A stretch of DNA of 41,100 nt from Reyranella sp. (GTDB taxonomy: Bacteria; Pseudomonadota; Alphaproteobacteria; Reyranellales; Reyranellaceae): positions 1 through 41,100 of the forward strand of contig JAKFVH010000002.1 in NCBI GenBank assembly GCA_021732285.1, read 5' to 3'. Numbering within the stretch: the first letter of the stretch is position 1; each line of letters starts with the position of its first letter. The notes under the pieces are model-generated. The model had not been told where the DNA came from and did no database searches. It saw nothing but the letters and a program-made list of their open reading frames with translations. Shown here one piece after another: positions 1 to 9,909 of this stretch. Position numbers and translations under genes: made by a program.

Positions 1-276
1 AGCGGCAACGTGACATCGATCAATCAGCTCCTGGGGCAGCTCGTCGGCGGCAATACGACGAACCAGCAGCTGACGGCTTTGGTCAATACTCTCGTGACGA
101 CGCCGACGCCGACGCCGACGCCGACACCGACGCCGCTACCCCCTATAGCGCTGCCGCCGATCAGCACGCCGACGCCGACTCCGCCGGTTGTTACTGGGCC
201 GCCTACGCCGACACCTACGCCGACGCCGTCGCCTCCGACCGTCTATGATCCCACAAATAAAGCCAGCAACACCTAG
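1..276 (+). CDS. C-terminal end of a Pro/Thr-repeat protein (5' truncated by window)
   Basis: An open frame enters from the left edge and stops with TAG at 274-276. GTG at position 10 could be a start, but the frame is open to base 1, so this is more likely the tail of a longer gene. The visible residues are a Gln/Asn/Leu-rich segment followed by a run of Thr-Pro pairs and further Pro-rich sequence, then a short non-repetitive end. Such PT-rich tails are usually extended, flexible linkers or wall/surface-spanning segments. No catalytic motif is visible. It precedes the outer-membrane barrel gene by 70 bases and may belong to the same export cluster. Function unknown. Confidence 0.5.
   Translation, partial: SGNVTSINQLLGQLVGGNTTNQQLTALVNTLVTTPTPTPTPTPTPLPPIALPPISTPTPTPPVVTGPPTPTPTPTPSPPTVYDPTNKASNT
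97..240 (+). repeat. Imperfect hexanucleotide repeat (ACGCCG-type) encoding Thr-Pro
   Basis: Tandem ACGCCG units run without interruption from about 100 to 135, then recur in degenerate form at about 166-230. They code for the Thr-Pro stretches of the truncated protein. A period of six keeps the frame when units are gained or lost, so the tail length can vary without inactivating the gene. Confidence 0.8.
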
Positions 277-346
277 CGTCCGTGGTCTGAGGCAGAGCTT
301 CGTTCAGCCGACGCTTGCACCGTTGCCGGGGTGGTCTGCTAGTCCC

Positions 347-1696
347 ATGACGATTCGTGCGTCTCGCACTCGGTTCGCTTGGACTCCCGTCCTGGGCTGG
401 GCGTTGTTGTCGTGCGCGGCAACGGCTGTCCACGCCCAGGTGGAAACGATCTCGCCGGCCAAGCAGACCCTGGACCAGCAGACGCCGCAGGTCGATCTTC
501 CCGATGCCTCGCCGTCGACCGGCGGCGCTGTCGAGAGGAGGGGGAACGAGCTCGGCACCAGCGTCGGCGCGTTCACGCTGTTTCCCCAGCTCGACCTCAA
601 TCTGGGATACGACGACAACGTCTTCGCGACGTCCACGGCAACCACCGCCTCGGCGGTGGCCGTGGTGCGTCCTTCGCTCGAACTGCGATCGGAATGGCTC
701 AATCATTCGCTGCGGCTCGTTGCCAGCGGCGGGTTCGGTTTTTATGCCAACGCACCGACCCAGAACTTCCAGAACTACCTCATCCAGGCCGACGGGAAGC
801 TCGACATCCGCAACGATGTCTACGCGACCGGCCTGATCGCCTTTCGGCGCAACACCGAAGCCCTCGGCACGCCGAACGTGTCGTTCGCCCAGGCGCCGAC
901 GGTGGTCGATTCCGTGCCCGTCGAGCTCGGCCTCTATCAGAAGTTCAATCGGCTCTTCTACCAGCTCAACGTGTCGGCGACGAAATACTGGTATTACGAT
1001 TACAGCACGATCACGTCGCTTGGACTGCCGGCGGCAAGCCGCGACCGCACCGAATACGAAGAAAGAATCAGGATCGGTTACGAGGTCTACGACGGCCTCG
1101 CGTTTTTCATTGCGCCGGGGATCAACCAGCGCCGCTACGTCGACACGATAAATTCGGCGGGCCAGCAGCGCGATTCGACCGGCTGGAACATGGCCGTTGG
1201 CGCGTCCTGGACGGTCGGGCCCAAGAGCTCGCTGGATGGCTCCATCGGTCTGACCAACCAGACCTACGCCGCCTCGGGGCAGTCGACGTCGGCCACCACC
1301 TTCTCCCTCAGTGGCTCGTGGAACGGATACGAGCCCCTGCTGCTGCGGCCGACGCTGATGCGCAGCATCAACGAATCGGCGCTGGCCAACTATCAGAACT
1401 ACGTGTCGACGGTCGTCGGCATCGACTTCACCTACGACATCCACTATCCGTGGAAAGCGGTCGGCGGCATTTCCTACAACACCGCCGATTACACGCCGGC
1501 GCCGGGCGTTGCTGGCGTCAATCCGCGGACGGACTCCTTCATCAAAGCGTCGCTTGGGGTTCTCTATGAGGTCCGTCCACAATATTCGATCGGGCCGCTG
1601 TACGAATACTCCCAAGGTTCGTCGAGCGACGTGGCGGCAGGCGGGCCGCAATACAGCCGCAACTTTTTTTCCATTCGCTTGGTTGCCAAACGGTGA
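347..1696 (+). CDS. Outer-membrane beta-barrel protein (BBP2-like), exopolysaccharide locus type
   Basis: Predicted 449-residue secreted protein. ATG 347 is chosen because it begins a clean signal peptide (basic start, hydrophobic stretch, predicted cut after VHA at residue 30). An in-frame upstream extension is Arg-rich and overlaps the previous gene. The mature part consists of alternating aromatic/polar strands such as LDLNLGYDDNVFAT and LRSEWLNHSLRLVASGGFGF. It ends in a short strand, FFSIRLVAKR, typical of outer-membrane barrels. It matches the type of barrel protein found in alphaproteobacterial exopolysaccharide clusters, presumably an outer-membrane partner for polymer secretion. The next gene, an export lipoprotein, starts 4 bases after the stop. 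A clear paralogue lies at 8584-9909. The exact function of the family is not established. Confidence 0.85.
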   Translation: MTIRASRTRFAWTPVLGWALLSCAATAVHAQVETISPAKQTLDQQTPQVDLPDASPSTGGAVERRGNELGTSVGAFTLFPQLDLNLGYDDNVFATSTATTASAVAVVRPSLELRSEWLNHSLRLVASGGFGFYANAPTQNFQNYLIQADGKLDIRNDVYATGLIAFRRNTEALGTPNVSFAQAPTVVDSVPVELGLYQKFNRLFYQLNVSATKYWYYDYSTITSLGLPAASRDRTEYEERIRIGYEVYDGLAFFIAPGINQRRYVDTINSAGQQRDSTGWNMAVGASWTVGPKSSLDGSIGLTNQTYAASGQSTSATTFSLSGSWNGYEPLLLRPTLMRSINESALANYQNYVSTVVGIDFTYDIHYPWKAVGGISYNTADYTPAPGVAGVNPRTDSFIKASLGVLYEVRPQYSIGPLYEYSQGSSSDVAAGGPQYSRNFFSIRLVAKR

Positions 1697-1700
1697 TGTC

Positions 1701-2330
1701 GTGAGGTCCGGGATCGCACTCTTCCGTTGGCTGTCGGCCGCTCTGCGTTGCGGGCTGGCGCTGCCGGCTATCGCCCTGTCGCTCGGCCTGGCGGCCTGCG
1801 ATCCGCAACCGCCCCTGACGGTCAACACCCTGCAGCAGCCGTCCCAGAACACCCAGACGATCCGGATGGCCGAGTACCGGGTGGCGCCGGGCGATCGGCT
1901 CCGCATCGTCGTGCTGTCCGATCCTGAGCTTTCGGGCGAATACGAGATCGATTCGGCCGGAATGATTTCGCCCCGCATGGCCGGCCGCGTCTCGGTCGTC
2001 GGGATGACCCCGGCCGAGATCGAGGAGCTGCTGCGTACGCGTTATCGCACTGACGGCCTCTTGCGCGTGGCCAGATTGAGTGTAGACCTAGTGGTGCGTC
2101 GTCCTTTCTACATCCTGGGTGAAGTCAGTCGACCCGGGTCCTTTCCCTATGTGTCGGGGATAAACGTGGCACAAGCTATAGCGATTGCCGGCGGCTTTAC
2201 CCGCCGGGCGGCGAAGGCGCGTATGACAATTCAGCGTTTCAACCAGACTCAGGGCATGGAAGAGACAGTCACGGAAGATAGTCCGGTGGGGCCGGGCGAC
2301 ATCATCCGTATACCCGAGCGGTGGTTCTGA
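1701..2330 (+). CDS. Polysaccharide export lipoprotein, Wza/GumB-type (Poly_export + SLBB)
   Basis: Predicted 209-residue periplasmic/outer-membrane lipoprotein of the outer-membrane polysaccharide export (OPX) family. GTG 1701 is chosen because it directly precedes a lipoprotein signal ending in the lipobox LAAC, with Cys33 as the lipidated residue. Residues about 53-125 (EYRVAPGDRLRIVV onward) fit the Poly_export domain. Residues about 135-180 (FYILGEVSRPGSFPYVSG) fit one SLBB domain. At about 200 residues it is the short, GumB-like kind, without the extra SLBB and C-terminal helix of E. coli Wza. In the family such proteins form the periplasmic/outer-membrane channel and work with a Wzc-type co-polymerase, which is encoded next. 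Confidence 0.92.
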   Translation: MRSGIALFRWLSAALRCGLALPAIALSLGLAACDPQPPLTVNTLQQPSQNTQTIRMAEYRVAPGDRLRIVVLSDPELSGEYEIDSAGMISPRMAGRVSVVGMTPAEIEELLRTRYRTDGLLRVARLSVDLVVRRPFYILGEVSRPGSFPYVSGINVAQAIAIAGGFTRRAAKARMTIQRFNQTQGMEETVTEDSPVGPGDIIRIPERWF

Positions 2331-2509
2331 GCCGGTTCTGGCCTGGGTTCTGATCTAGGGCTGGCGTAGTGGCGTAAGCGTAGGCGTTTCTTGGGGAGGG
2401 CGGTGTGGGACCGCTCGACTAGGACTGATGGACTAGACCGGCTTCGAAGGCGCGGCCGGTGTCGTTTGTGGGTGTCGCTACGAGTATACTTGTCGCGGAG
2501 TTTCGTGGG

Positions 2510-4888
2510 ATGGGATCGTTTCCTAAGGCCGAGCAGATCGTGGATGACGGGGCCATAAACCGGATCGTTCCGGCGTCCGAGCCGGGCGCTCTGGCCCCCG
2601 TGCGTCCGGGTGAAGCTCCCAACGAGCTGTGGGAATGGCTCCGCCTGCTCAACCGCCGCAAGGCGCTGATCGTCGGCTGCGGTCTCGTGGCCGTTGCGCT
2701 GATGGCGTTGATCATCGCGCAGGCCACGCCGATGTACAAAGCCTCGGCCCGCCTGCTGCTGGACACCCGGACCTTCAAAGTGGTGAGCACCGAAGCGGCG
2801 CTGTCGGGCGTCGACACGATGAATCTCGGCGCCATCCAGAGCGAGCTCGAAGTCATCCAGTCCGAGTTCCTGATCGGTCGCGTCGTCGACAAGCTCGGGC
2901 TCGCCAACAATCCGGACTTCAACGGCACCAAGCCGCCGGGCTTCATCGATTCGGCCTTCGCGCCGCTGCGCGAGTTGTGGTCCACCGGCATCTCCACTTT
3001 GCTGGCACCGACGCCCAAGCCTCAGCCGCCCGCCGCCCAGCCGGCGCGTACCAGCCGCCCTGCCGAGGAGAGCGATCCCAGGCGGCGCTCCGCCATCGGT
3101 GCCGTCTCCGGCGGCCTCAGCGTCACGCTGCTCGGCCGTACCTTCGTCATCCTGATCACTGTCGAGAGCCCGGACGGCACGATGTCGGCGCGCATCGCCA
3201 ATGCGATCGCCGAGGCCTATCTCGCCGACCAGATCGACACCAAGAACGAAGCCAACCGCCGCGCCACCGAGTGGCTCGAGCAGCGCCTGGCCGAATTGCG
3301 CCGCAACCTGCAGGTCGCCGAGGAGGCCGTCGCTTCCTACCGTCGCGACAAGGGCCTGGCCGGCAGCCCCGAAGGGGCGGTGTCGACCCAGACGCTGTCG
3401 GACCTCAACAGCAAGTACGTCGGCGCGCGCACCAAGCGCATCGAGCGCGAGGCGCGCCTCGTCGCCCTGAGCAGGGCCAGCCTCAATCCTGGCGAGATCG
3501 CCAACATCGCCGAGGTGGCGGGCAACACCACCTTGGCGGCGCTGCGCGTCCAGGACGTCGAGCTGACCCGCAAGATGGCCGAGCTGTCGTCGCTGTTGGG
3601 CGACAACCATCCCAAGATGGTCCAGGCGCGCAACGAGCTCGCCACCGTGCGCGCCCGCTTCCTGAGCGAGACCCAGCGCATCACGCTGGCCGTGCGCGCC
3701 GAGCTCGACGCCTCCAAGGCCGAGGAGGACGAGCTCAAGGAGCTTGTCGACAAGGCCGCCGTCGTCTCCGGCACCGCGAGCCAATACGAGGCCGAGCAGA
3801 AGCAGCTCGAGCGCGAGGCCCAGTCGAACCGCACCCTCTACGAGAGCTTCCTGACCCGCTTCAAGGAACTGCGTGAGCAGCAGGACATCCAGCGCGCCGA
3901 TGCGCGCATCCTGGCCTACGCCCATCCGTCGGGCGGACCGTCTTCGCCCAACTACAAGACCGGCCTGATGGCCGCCTTCATGATCGGCTGCCTGCTCGGC
4001 ATGGCCGGCGCCGTCGCCGCCGAGAAGCTCGACCGGGTGTTCCGATCGGCCGCCCAGGTCGAGGATGCGACCGGCGTGGGCGTGCTGGGCATGGTGCCCG
4101 AGGTAAAGGGGGCGGCTGCCGCACGCTCCAACGTGGTCGCCCACGTGCTCGAGAACACCACGTCGCCCGCCGCCGAGGCGATCCGCGCGGTGTTCACCGC
4201 CATCAGCCTGGGCAGCCTCGACCGGCCGCCGCGGGTCATCGCCGTCACCTCCTCGACGCCGAGCGAGGGCAAGACGACCTTCGTCGCCTCGCTGGGCGGC
4301 CTGCTCACCAAGATGAACGCCTCGCGCCGCGTGCTGATCGTCGACCTCGACCTGCGCCAGGCCAGGATGTCGGCGGCGCTCGGCCTGAAGGACCGCGGCG
4401 GCACCATCGACGATTACCTGATGGGCCTGAAGACCCTGGAAGAGTGCACCAAGCGCCACGACAATTCCGGCGTCGACTACATCCTGGCGCGGCCCAACAC
4501 GCCGAACGCGCCGGAAATCCTCGAATCGCACGCCATGAAAGCGGCCCTGGCGACGTTCTCCGAGCGCTACGACCTCGTGATCCTCGACGGCCCGCCGGTG
4601 ATGGCGGTGTCCGACGCGCGCATCATCGCCCGCCTGGCCGATTACACGGTGTTCATCGTGCAATGGGCCAAGACGCCGCGCGCGGTCGTCAAGACCGCCG
4701 TCAACGCCCTGCTGGGCGTCAGCAACCACGTCGGCATCGTCATCAACCGCGTCAACCTCGCCAAGCATGCCCGCTACGGCTATGGCGACCACGGCGACTA
4801 CTACTCGCGCTACCGCGGCTACTACGGCTCGGGAACCGAGGCGCCGGCCAATGCCACGCGGCCGCCGCTGACTTTGGCGAAACGGTAG
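2510..4888 (+). CDS. Wzc-type polysaccharide co-polymerase / bacterial tyrosine autokinase
   Basis: Predicted 792-residue inner-membrane protein joining a Wzz chain-length domain to a cytoplasmic BY-kinase. ATG 2510 has GGAG nine bases upstream; an in-frame GTG at 2459 has no good ribosome site. Membrane segments lie at about residues 52-71 and 484-503, flanking a large periplasmic part rich in coiled coil. A Pro-rich insert sits at about 168-192. The kinase has Walker A STPSEGKTT (Lys588), Walker A' VLIVDLDLR (608-616) and Walker B LVILDG (about 689-694). The C-terminal tail holds seven tyrosines in about twenty residues (YGYG, DYYS, RYRGYY), the expected autophosphorylation cluster. It follows the export lipoprotein and precedes a phosphatase, giving the usual kinase plus phosphatase control of chain length and export. 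Confidence 0.95.
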   Translation: MGSFPKAEQIVDDGAINRIVPASEPGALAPVRPGEAPNELWEWLRLLNRRKALIVGCGLVAVALMALIIAQATPMYKASARLLLDTRTFKVVSTEAALSGVDTMNLGAIQSELEVIQSEFLIGRVVDKLGLANNPDFNGTKPPGFIDSAFAPLRELWSTGISTLLAPTPKPQPPAAQPARTSRPAEESDPRRRSAIGAVSGGLSVTLLGRTFVILITVESPDGTMSARIANAIAEAYLADQIDTKNEANRRATEWLEQRLAELRRNLQVAEEAVASYRRDKGLAGSPEGAVSTQTLSDLNSKYVGARTKRIEREARLVALSRASLNPGEIANIAEVAGNTTLAALRVQDVELTRKMAELSSLLGDNHPKMVQARNELATVRARFLSETQRITLAVRAELDASKAEEDELKELVDKAAVVSGTASQYEAEQKQLEREAQSNRTLYESFLTRFKELREQQDIQRADARILAYAHPSGGPSSPNYKTGLMAAFMIGCLLGMAGAVAAEKLDRVFRSAAQVEDATGVGVLGMVPEVKGAAAARSNVVAHVLENTTSPAAEAIRAVFTAISLGSLDRPPRVIAVTSSTPSEGKTTFVASLGGLLTKMNASRRVLIVDLDLRQARMSAALGLKDRGGTIDDYLMGLKTLEECTKRHDNSGVDYILARPNTPNAPEILESHAMKAALATFSERYDLVILDGPPVMAVSDARIIARLADYTVFIVQWAKTPRAVVKTAVNALLGVSNHVGIVINRVNLAKHARYGYGDHGDYYSRYRGYYGSGTEAPANATRPPLTLAKR

Positions 4889-4897
4889 GGGTGGCCC

Positions 4898-5680
4898 ACG
4901 CCTCAGTTCTGGTCACGGTGGTTCGGACGAGCGTCCCTGCCGGCTGAGCCGGCGTCTATACCTGCAGGACATGCCGTCTACGCCGTGGGTGATATCCACG
5001 GCCGGGCCGACCTGCTCGAGGTGCTGCTCGGCCGCATTGCCGCCGAGGCGGCGCAGCATCCCGAGGACACCCAGCGCAGCCTGATCTTCCTGGGCGACTA
5101 CATCGATCGCGGGGCGTCGAGCCGCGGCGTGGTCGAGCGGCTGCTCAGCGATCCGCTGCCGGGCTTCACGACGGTGCGGCTGCTGGGCAACCACGAGGAG
5201 GCGCTGCTCGACTTTTTGGACGAGCGCAGCGACGGGCTGGACTGGCTGTCCTATGGCGGCCTGGAGACGCTCCTGTCCTATGGCGTGCCGCTCAAGGGCT
5301 ATCCGGATACGCCGCAGCGCGCCGCCGAGCTGCGCGGGGCGCTCAGCGGGGCGGTGCCGCAGGGCCATCTCGCCTTCTATCGCGCCTGCACCCTGCACCA
5401 TGCCGTGGGCGACTACGTGTTCGTCCATGCCGGGGTGCGGCCGGGCGTCAGCCTGGAGAAGCAGCATCCGGCCGACCTGTTGTGGATCCGCGACGAGTTC
5501 CTGCGCGCCCGGCCGGCGCTCCCGGGCAAGGTGGTGGTGCATGGTCACACGATCTGCGACCTGCCGCAGGATCTCGGCCATCGCGTCAACGTCGATACCG
5601 GCGCGTTCGTGAGCGGCCGCCTGACCTGCCTGGTGCTGCGCGGCACGCGGCGGCAGTTCATGTCGACGTTGGACGTCTAG
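4898..5680 (+). CDS. Metallophosphoesterase, PP1/ApaH-like protein phosphatase (start codon anomalous)
   Basis: Calcineurin-like phosphoesterase with all the metal-binding blocks: GDIHGR, GDYIDRG, GNHE, HAG and GHT. The first ordinary start in frame is GTG 4985, but it sits just before GDIHG and would remove the strand leading into the active site. The frame is open back to the kinase TAG at 4886-4888. The intervening residues (FWSRWFGR, then PAGHAVYAVGDIHG) look like the family's normal N-terminus. I therefore place the start at ACG 4898, preceded by AGGGG in the right position; this gives 260 residues beginning PQFWSRWFGR after the initiator. Either ACG is used, ATG mutated to ACG, or the TAG is read through. 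By context it may dephosphorylate the kinase tyrosine tail, although the family also acts on Ser/Thr or dinucleotides. Confidence 0.85.
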   Translation, partial: TPQFWSRWFGRASLPAEPASIPAGHAVYAVGDIHGRADLLEVLLGRIAAEAAQHPEDTQRSLIFLGDYIDRGASSRGVVERLLSDPLPGFTTVRLLGNHEEALLDFLDERSDGLDWLSYGGLETLLSYGVPLKGYPDTPQRAAELRGALSGAVPQGHLAFYRACTLHHAVGDYVFVHAGVRPGVSLEKQHPADLLWIRDEFLRARPALPGKVVVHGHTICDLPQDLGHRVNVDTGAFVSGRLTCLVLRGTRRQFMSTLDV

Positions 5681-5776
5681 GCCGAATCGCTCCAGCCTCA
5701 CGCAAACGTAAGCGGTCGTGTAGACGCGACCGTGGCAGGCTCCGGCCCGTTATTTCACAACGGACAGGAGCGCCAG

Positions 5777-6418
5777 ATGACAACCATTCGTTCGCTGCTG
5801 GCAGGCACAGTCGCGTTGGTCGCGTCCTTGGCCTTCATGGCCGATGCCTTGGCCCAAGCCCAGACTCAGACTCCGCCGGCGAGCCCGCCGACCCGGCTGC
5901 GCGGCTCGATCGCCGCGATCGACGGCAAGACCGCGACCATTGCCACGCGCGAGGGCACGTCAGTGCCGGTGAAGCTCGCCGACAACTGGTCGGTGATGCT
6001 GGTGAGCCCGATGACCATGGCCGACATCAAGGAGAACAGCTTCGTCGGCATTGCCTCGCTGAAGGCGCCGGACGGCACGCTGAACGCGCTGGAAGTGCTG
6101 ATTTTCCCCGAGGCGGCGCGTGGCTCCAACGAAGGCCATTACCCGTGGGACCTGCAGCCCGAGAGCATGATGACCAACGCCACGGTGGCGACGGTGGCCG
6201 CAGCGCCCGACGGCCAGACGCTGACGTTGAAATACAAGGACGGCACGCAGACCATCAGGGTGAAGCCGGGCACGCCCATCGTCACCTTCGCGCCGGGCAG
6301 CCGCGACGATGCCAAGGTCGGCGCCAAGGTGTTCTTCGGGGCGACCAAGGGCGCCGACGGCGGGCTGACCGCGGTGCGGATGTTGGTGGGCAAGGATGGG
6401 CTGACGCCGCCGATGTAG
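5777..6418 (+). CDS. Small exported protein of unknown function, DUF5666-like repeats
   Basis: Predicted 213-residue periplasmic protein. ATG 5777 follows CAGGAG at 5765-5770. A signal peptide is cut near ALA at residue 26. The mature protein contains two similar beta-rich modules, about residues 40-115 and 125-205. Each starts with a strand like RGSIAAIDGKTATIA or NATVATVAAAPDGQTLTLKY and ends with a VFFGATKGADGGLTAVRM-type strand. This is the pattern of DUF5666-like OB-fold proteins. No catalytic residues are recognisable. It stands alone between the export operon and the convergent methyltransferase, with its own ribosome site, so its link to the polysaccharide genes is only positional. 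Confidence 0.75.
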   Translation: MTTIRSLLAGTVALVASLAFMADALAQAQTQTPPASPPTRLRGSIAAIDGKTATIATREGTSVPVKLADNWSVMLVSPMTMADIKENSFVGIASLKAPDGTLNALEVLIFPEAARGSNEGHYPWDLQPESMMTNATVATVAAAPDGQTLTLKYKDGTQTIRVKPGTPIVTFAPGSRDDAKVGAKVFFGATKGADGGLTAVRMLVGKDGLTPPM

Positions 6419-6449
6419 GGGCTCTGGTGCGGGAATGGGCGACCGGCCG

Positions 6450-7097
6450 TTACGGCCGGGTCGCCTCGACATACCAGCCCTGGCTGGACCGCTCCCACAG
6501 GTCGAGCTTGCCGTAGTCCTTGATGCGGGTCGTGCCCGGCAGGACCACGTCGACGTCGACGAAGCCGCAGTCCGCCACGAATGCGGCGAGCGAACGCCGG
6601 TCGTACAAATAGCGATGGCCGCGCCCGCCCACCAGGGCGTGGCGCAGCCGCCCGACGAGGCCGCGCGGTTTGACGAGGTCGAATTCGAGCCCGGCCAGGA
6701 ACAGGTCGGCGTCGCCGTGCTCGAGATATTCCTTCACGTCGAGGGCGAGGTCGGGCACGGCCAGGCGCAGCACGCCACCCGGCCGCAGCGCGCGATGGCA
6801 TTCGCGGAGGAAGGTCTCGGCATCCTCGCGGAACAGGTGCTCCAGCATGTGCGACGTGTAGATGACGTCGACCGAGCCGGTGGCGTGCGGCAGGGGGCGG
6901 CAGGCATCGGCGTAGCCGATGGCATGACCGCGGCAGAAGGCGATGAAGTCGAGATTGGCCTGGTTGATCAGACGCAGCCGATGCAGCAGCACCGTCAGCC
7001 ATGGCCATCGGGCGAGCAGGATGGCCGGGGAGTTGTCGTAGTTGATCCAACCGCTGGTCGGGCTCTGCCCGCAGCCGAAATTGATGCACGTGGGCAC
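6450..7097 (-). CDS. SAM-dependent methyltransferase (class I)
   Basis: Predicted 215-residue cytoplasmic methyltransferase. Motif I is INFGCGQSP near the N-terminus. The acidic post-I region has a YDNSP-like segment. The stretch VDVIYTSHMLEHL followed by FLRECHRALRPGGVLRLAVPD is characteristic of the class I SAM fold. GTG 7097 is preferred because AAGGGG lies just upstream, overlapping the end of the dehydrogenase gene. A GTG at 7121 is also possible and would overlap that gene by 13 bases. It is in an operon with the upstream UDP-sugar dehydrogenase, so a sugar or glycan is a likely acceptor. The true substrate cannot be read from sequence. Confidence 0.85.
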   Translation of the reverse strand: MPTCINFGCGQSPTSGWINYDNSPAILLARWPWLTVLLHRLRLINQANLDFIAFCRGHAIGYADACRPLPHATGSVDVIYTSHMLEHLFREDAETFLRECHRALRPGGVLRLAVPDLALDVKEYLEHGDADLFLAGLEFDLVKPRGLVGRLRHALVGGRGHRYLYDRRSLAAFVADCGFVDVDVVLPGTTRIKDYGKLDLWERSSQGWYVEATRP

Positions 7098-7108
7098 GGT
7101 GCGGCCCC

Positions 7109-8401
<1,293 letters not shown>

Positions 8402-8583
8402 GCCCCGTACCAACTTTCTGCGTAAATAATGCGAACAGTGAATTTATGGACGGAAATGTGCATTTCCAATAGGCTTTCCACGACTTGGCCACACCGGTCC
8501 CGTGACGATAGCACATATATGGTGTTCGCTCGGCGACGAGGTACAGCGTTGTCGTGCAACGGAACCAATGAAACGAGGGACCA
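8402..8583. promoter_or_regulatory. Divergent control region with a 7-2-7 palindrome
   Basis: This 182-base region separates the dehydrogenase operon (minus) from the second barrel gene (plus), so it must hold both promoters. It is AT-richer than its surroundings. It contains GGAAATG-TG-CATTTCC at 8452-8467, a 7-bp inverted repeat with a 2-base spacer, which looks like a dimeric-regulator operator. GAGGGA at about 8576-8581 is the ribosome site for the barrel. I cannot assign -35/-10 boxes with confidence. Confidence 0.45.
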
Positions 8584-9909
8584 ATGCGATCGGGGCGTGC
8601 CAACAAACTCTTTTGGATTGCCGCCCTCTCCCTTGCTGCTGCGCTGCCACTCCGGGACGTTGCGGCGCAGGTGCCGGGCGCGGTCGGTCAACCGCAACCA
8701 AGACAAGAGCGCCCCGACGAACGGTCTGCGGCCGTCCGCGAATCCGAGGACTATGCCGCCAAAGGCATTCCCTTTGGCGGCTTCAAGCTGTTTGCCGGTG
8801 TTGAAGCGGGAGAGGTGTTCAATGACAACCTCTACGCCACGTCGAATGCCACGGGGAAAACGGCGACCTTCATTCAGCTGATCAATCCCACGTTGGAGAT
8901 GCGGTCGGATTGGCAAAATCACATGCTGAACGCCTACGCCAAGGGCGGGTTTGGCATCTACAGCGTCGACGGAGCGTTGAACAACTTTCAGGACGCGTCG
9001 ATCGGAGCCGACGGCCGTCTTGACATCCAGCGTAACTGGAACGTCTACGGTGGGGGCTCGTGGAATCGCCGCCACGAGGAGCATGGCACACCGAACACGG
9101 TGAATGCGGTGGGCGTCCCGGTCACGGTCTACAATCAGGCATCGGGGAACGTCGGCTATCTTCAGAAGTTCAACCGCTTCAGTGCCAGGCTGGACGGTCG
9201 ATACGACAACTTCAACTATTTCAACAACGGCCTCGGCCCCGCCCAGGGCGTGATTCCCAATACCGATCGAAATCGCAATGAATGGCGCGAAGCGCTGCGA
9301 CTCGGATACGAATTCGCACCCGGCTACGAAGCCTGGGTGCGCGGCAGTCTCAATCAGCGGCGCTACTTTCAGCTCGACTCCTTCGGTCTCGACCGTTCTT
9401 CGAACGGCTTCGACATCGTCGGCGGCGTCATCATCGATTTGGGGGGAATCACGGCGCTCGAAGCCTTCGCCGGTTACCTGCAGCAGACCTTCGTCTCCGG
9501 TCAGTTTTCGACCATCAGCACGCCGATGTTCGGCCTCACGGGATACTGGAATCCGCAGAAGGATCTCTGGGTGAAACCCTTCATTCGCCGGACCATCGAC
9601 GATTCGGCGTTCACCAATTCGGCCGCCTACATCAACACCTCGGGTGGCATAGATGTGAATTATAACGTGCGTCCGAATATCCGCCTGGACGCGCATGCCG
9701 ACTATGCCGTAGCGGACTATGCGGCTGCCAGTGGGGGCGCGAGCAACCAGTACGATCAGTACCTGACGCTGAGAATTGGGGCAAACTACCTGTTCACGCC
9801 GAACTTCTACGCCGGGCCGTCGTATCAGTACATCCATCGCTGGTCGAACCAGTTCAATAACGACTACGACCAGAACGTGCTCATGCTGCGGCTGGGCGCG
9901 CGACTGTAG
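8584..9909 (+). CDS. Outer-membrane beta-barrel protein (BBP2-like), paralogue of the 347-1696 protein
   Basis: Predicted 441-residue outer-membrane protein. ATG 8584 follows GAGGGA. The signal peptide is cut near VAA at residue 28. The mature chain has the same order of strands as the first barrel: a VFNDNLYATSNAT segment, LEMRSDWQNHMLNAYAKGGF, DGRLDIQRNWNVYGG, then YLQKFNRFSARLDGRY and a closing LMLRLGARL strand. The two are therefore paralogues that have diverged considerably. Being divergent from the UDP-sugar dehydrogenase suggests shared control. Role as for the first copy: an outer-membrane partner of polysaccharide export, by context only. A possible intrinsic terminator follows at 10181-10211. 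Confidence 0.85.
   Translation: MRSGRANKLFWIAALSLAAALPLRDVAAQVPGAVGQPQPRQERPDERSAAVRESEDYAAKGIPFGGFKLFAGVEAGEVFNDNLYATSNATGKTATFIQLINPTLEMRSDWQNHMLNAYAKGGFGIYSVDGALNNFQDASIGADGRLDIQRNWNVYGGGSWNRRHEEHGTPNTVNAVGVPVTVYNQASGNVGYLQKFNRFSARLDGRYDNFNYFNNGLGPAQGVIPNTDRNRNEWREALRLGYEFAPGYEAWVRGSLNQRRYFQLDSFGLDRSSNGFDIVGGVIIDLGGITALEAFAGYLQQTFVSGQFSTISTPMFGLTGYWNPQKDLWVKPFIRRTIDDSAFTNSAAYINTSGGIDVNYNVRPNIRLDAHADYAVADYAAASGGASNQYDQYLTLRIGANYLFTPNFYAGPSYQYIHRWSNQFNNDYDQNVLMLRLGARL

Noticed and set aside
97..240. Tandem repeats considered as a CRISPR array
   Set aside because: Units are 6 bases with no spacers and lie in a coding frame.
215..1978. 587-codon open frame opposite the first barrel gene
   Set aside because: Antisense to the barrel and the export lipoprotein, with Arg-rich shadow composition.
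2249..4792. 847-codon open frame opposite the kinase gene
   Set aside because: Antisense shadow of the Wzc-type kinase, with low-complexity Arg/Gly/Ala composition and no ribosome site.
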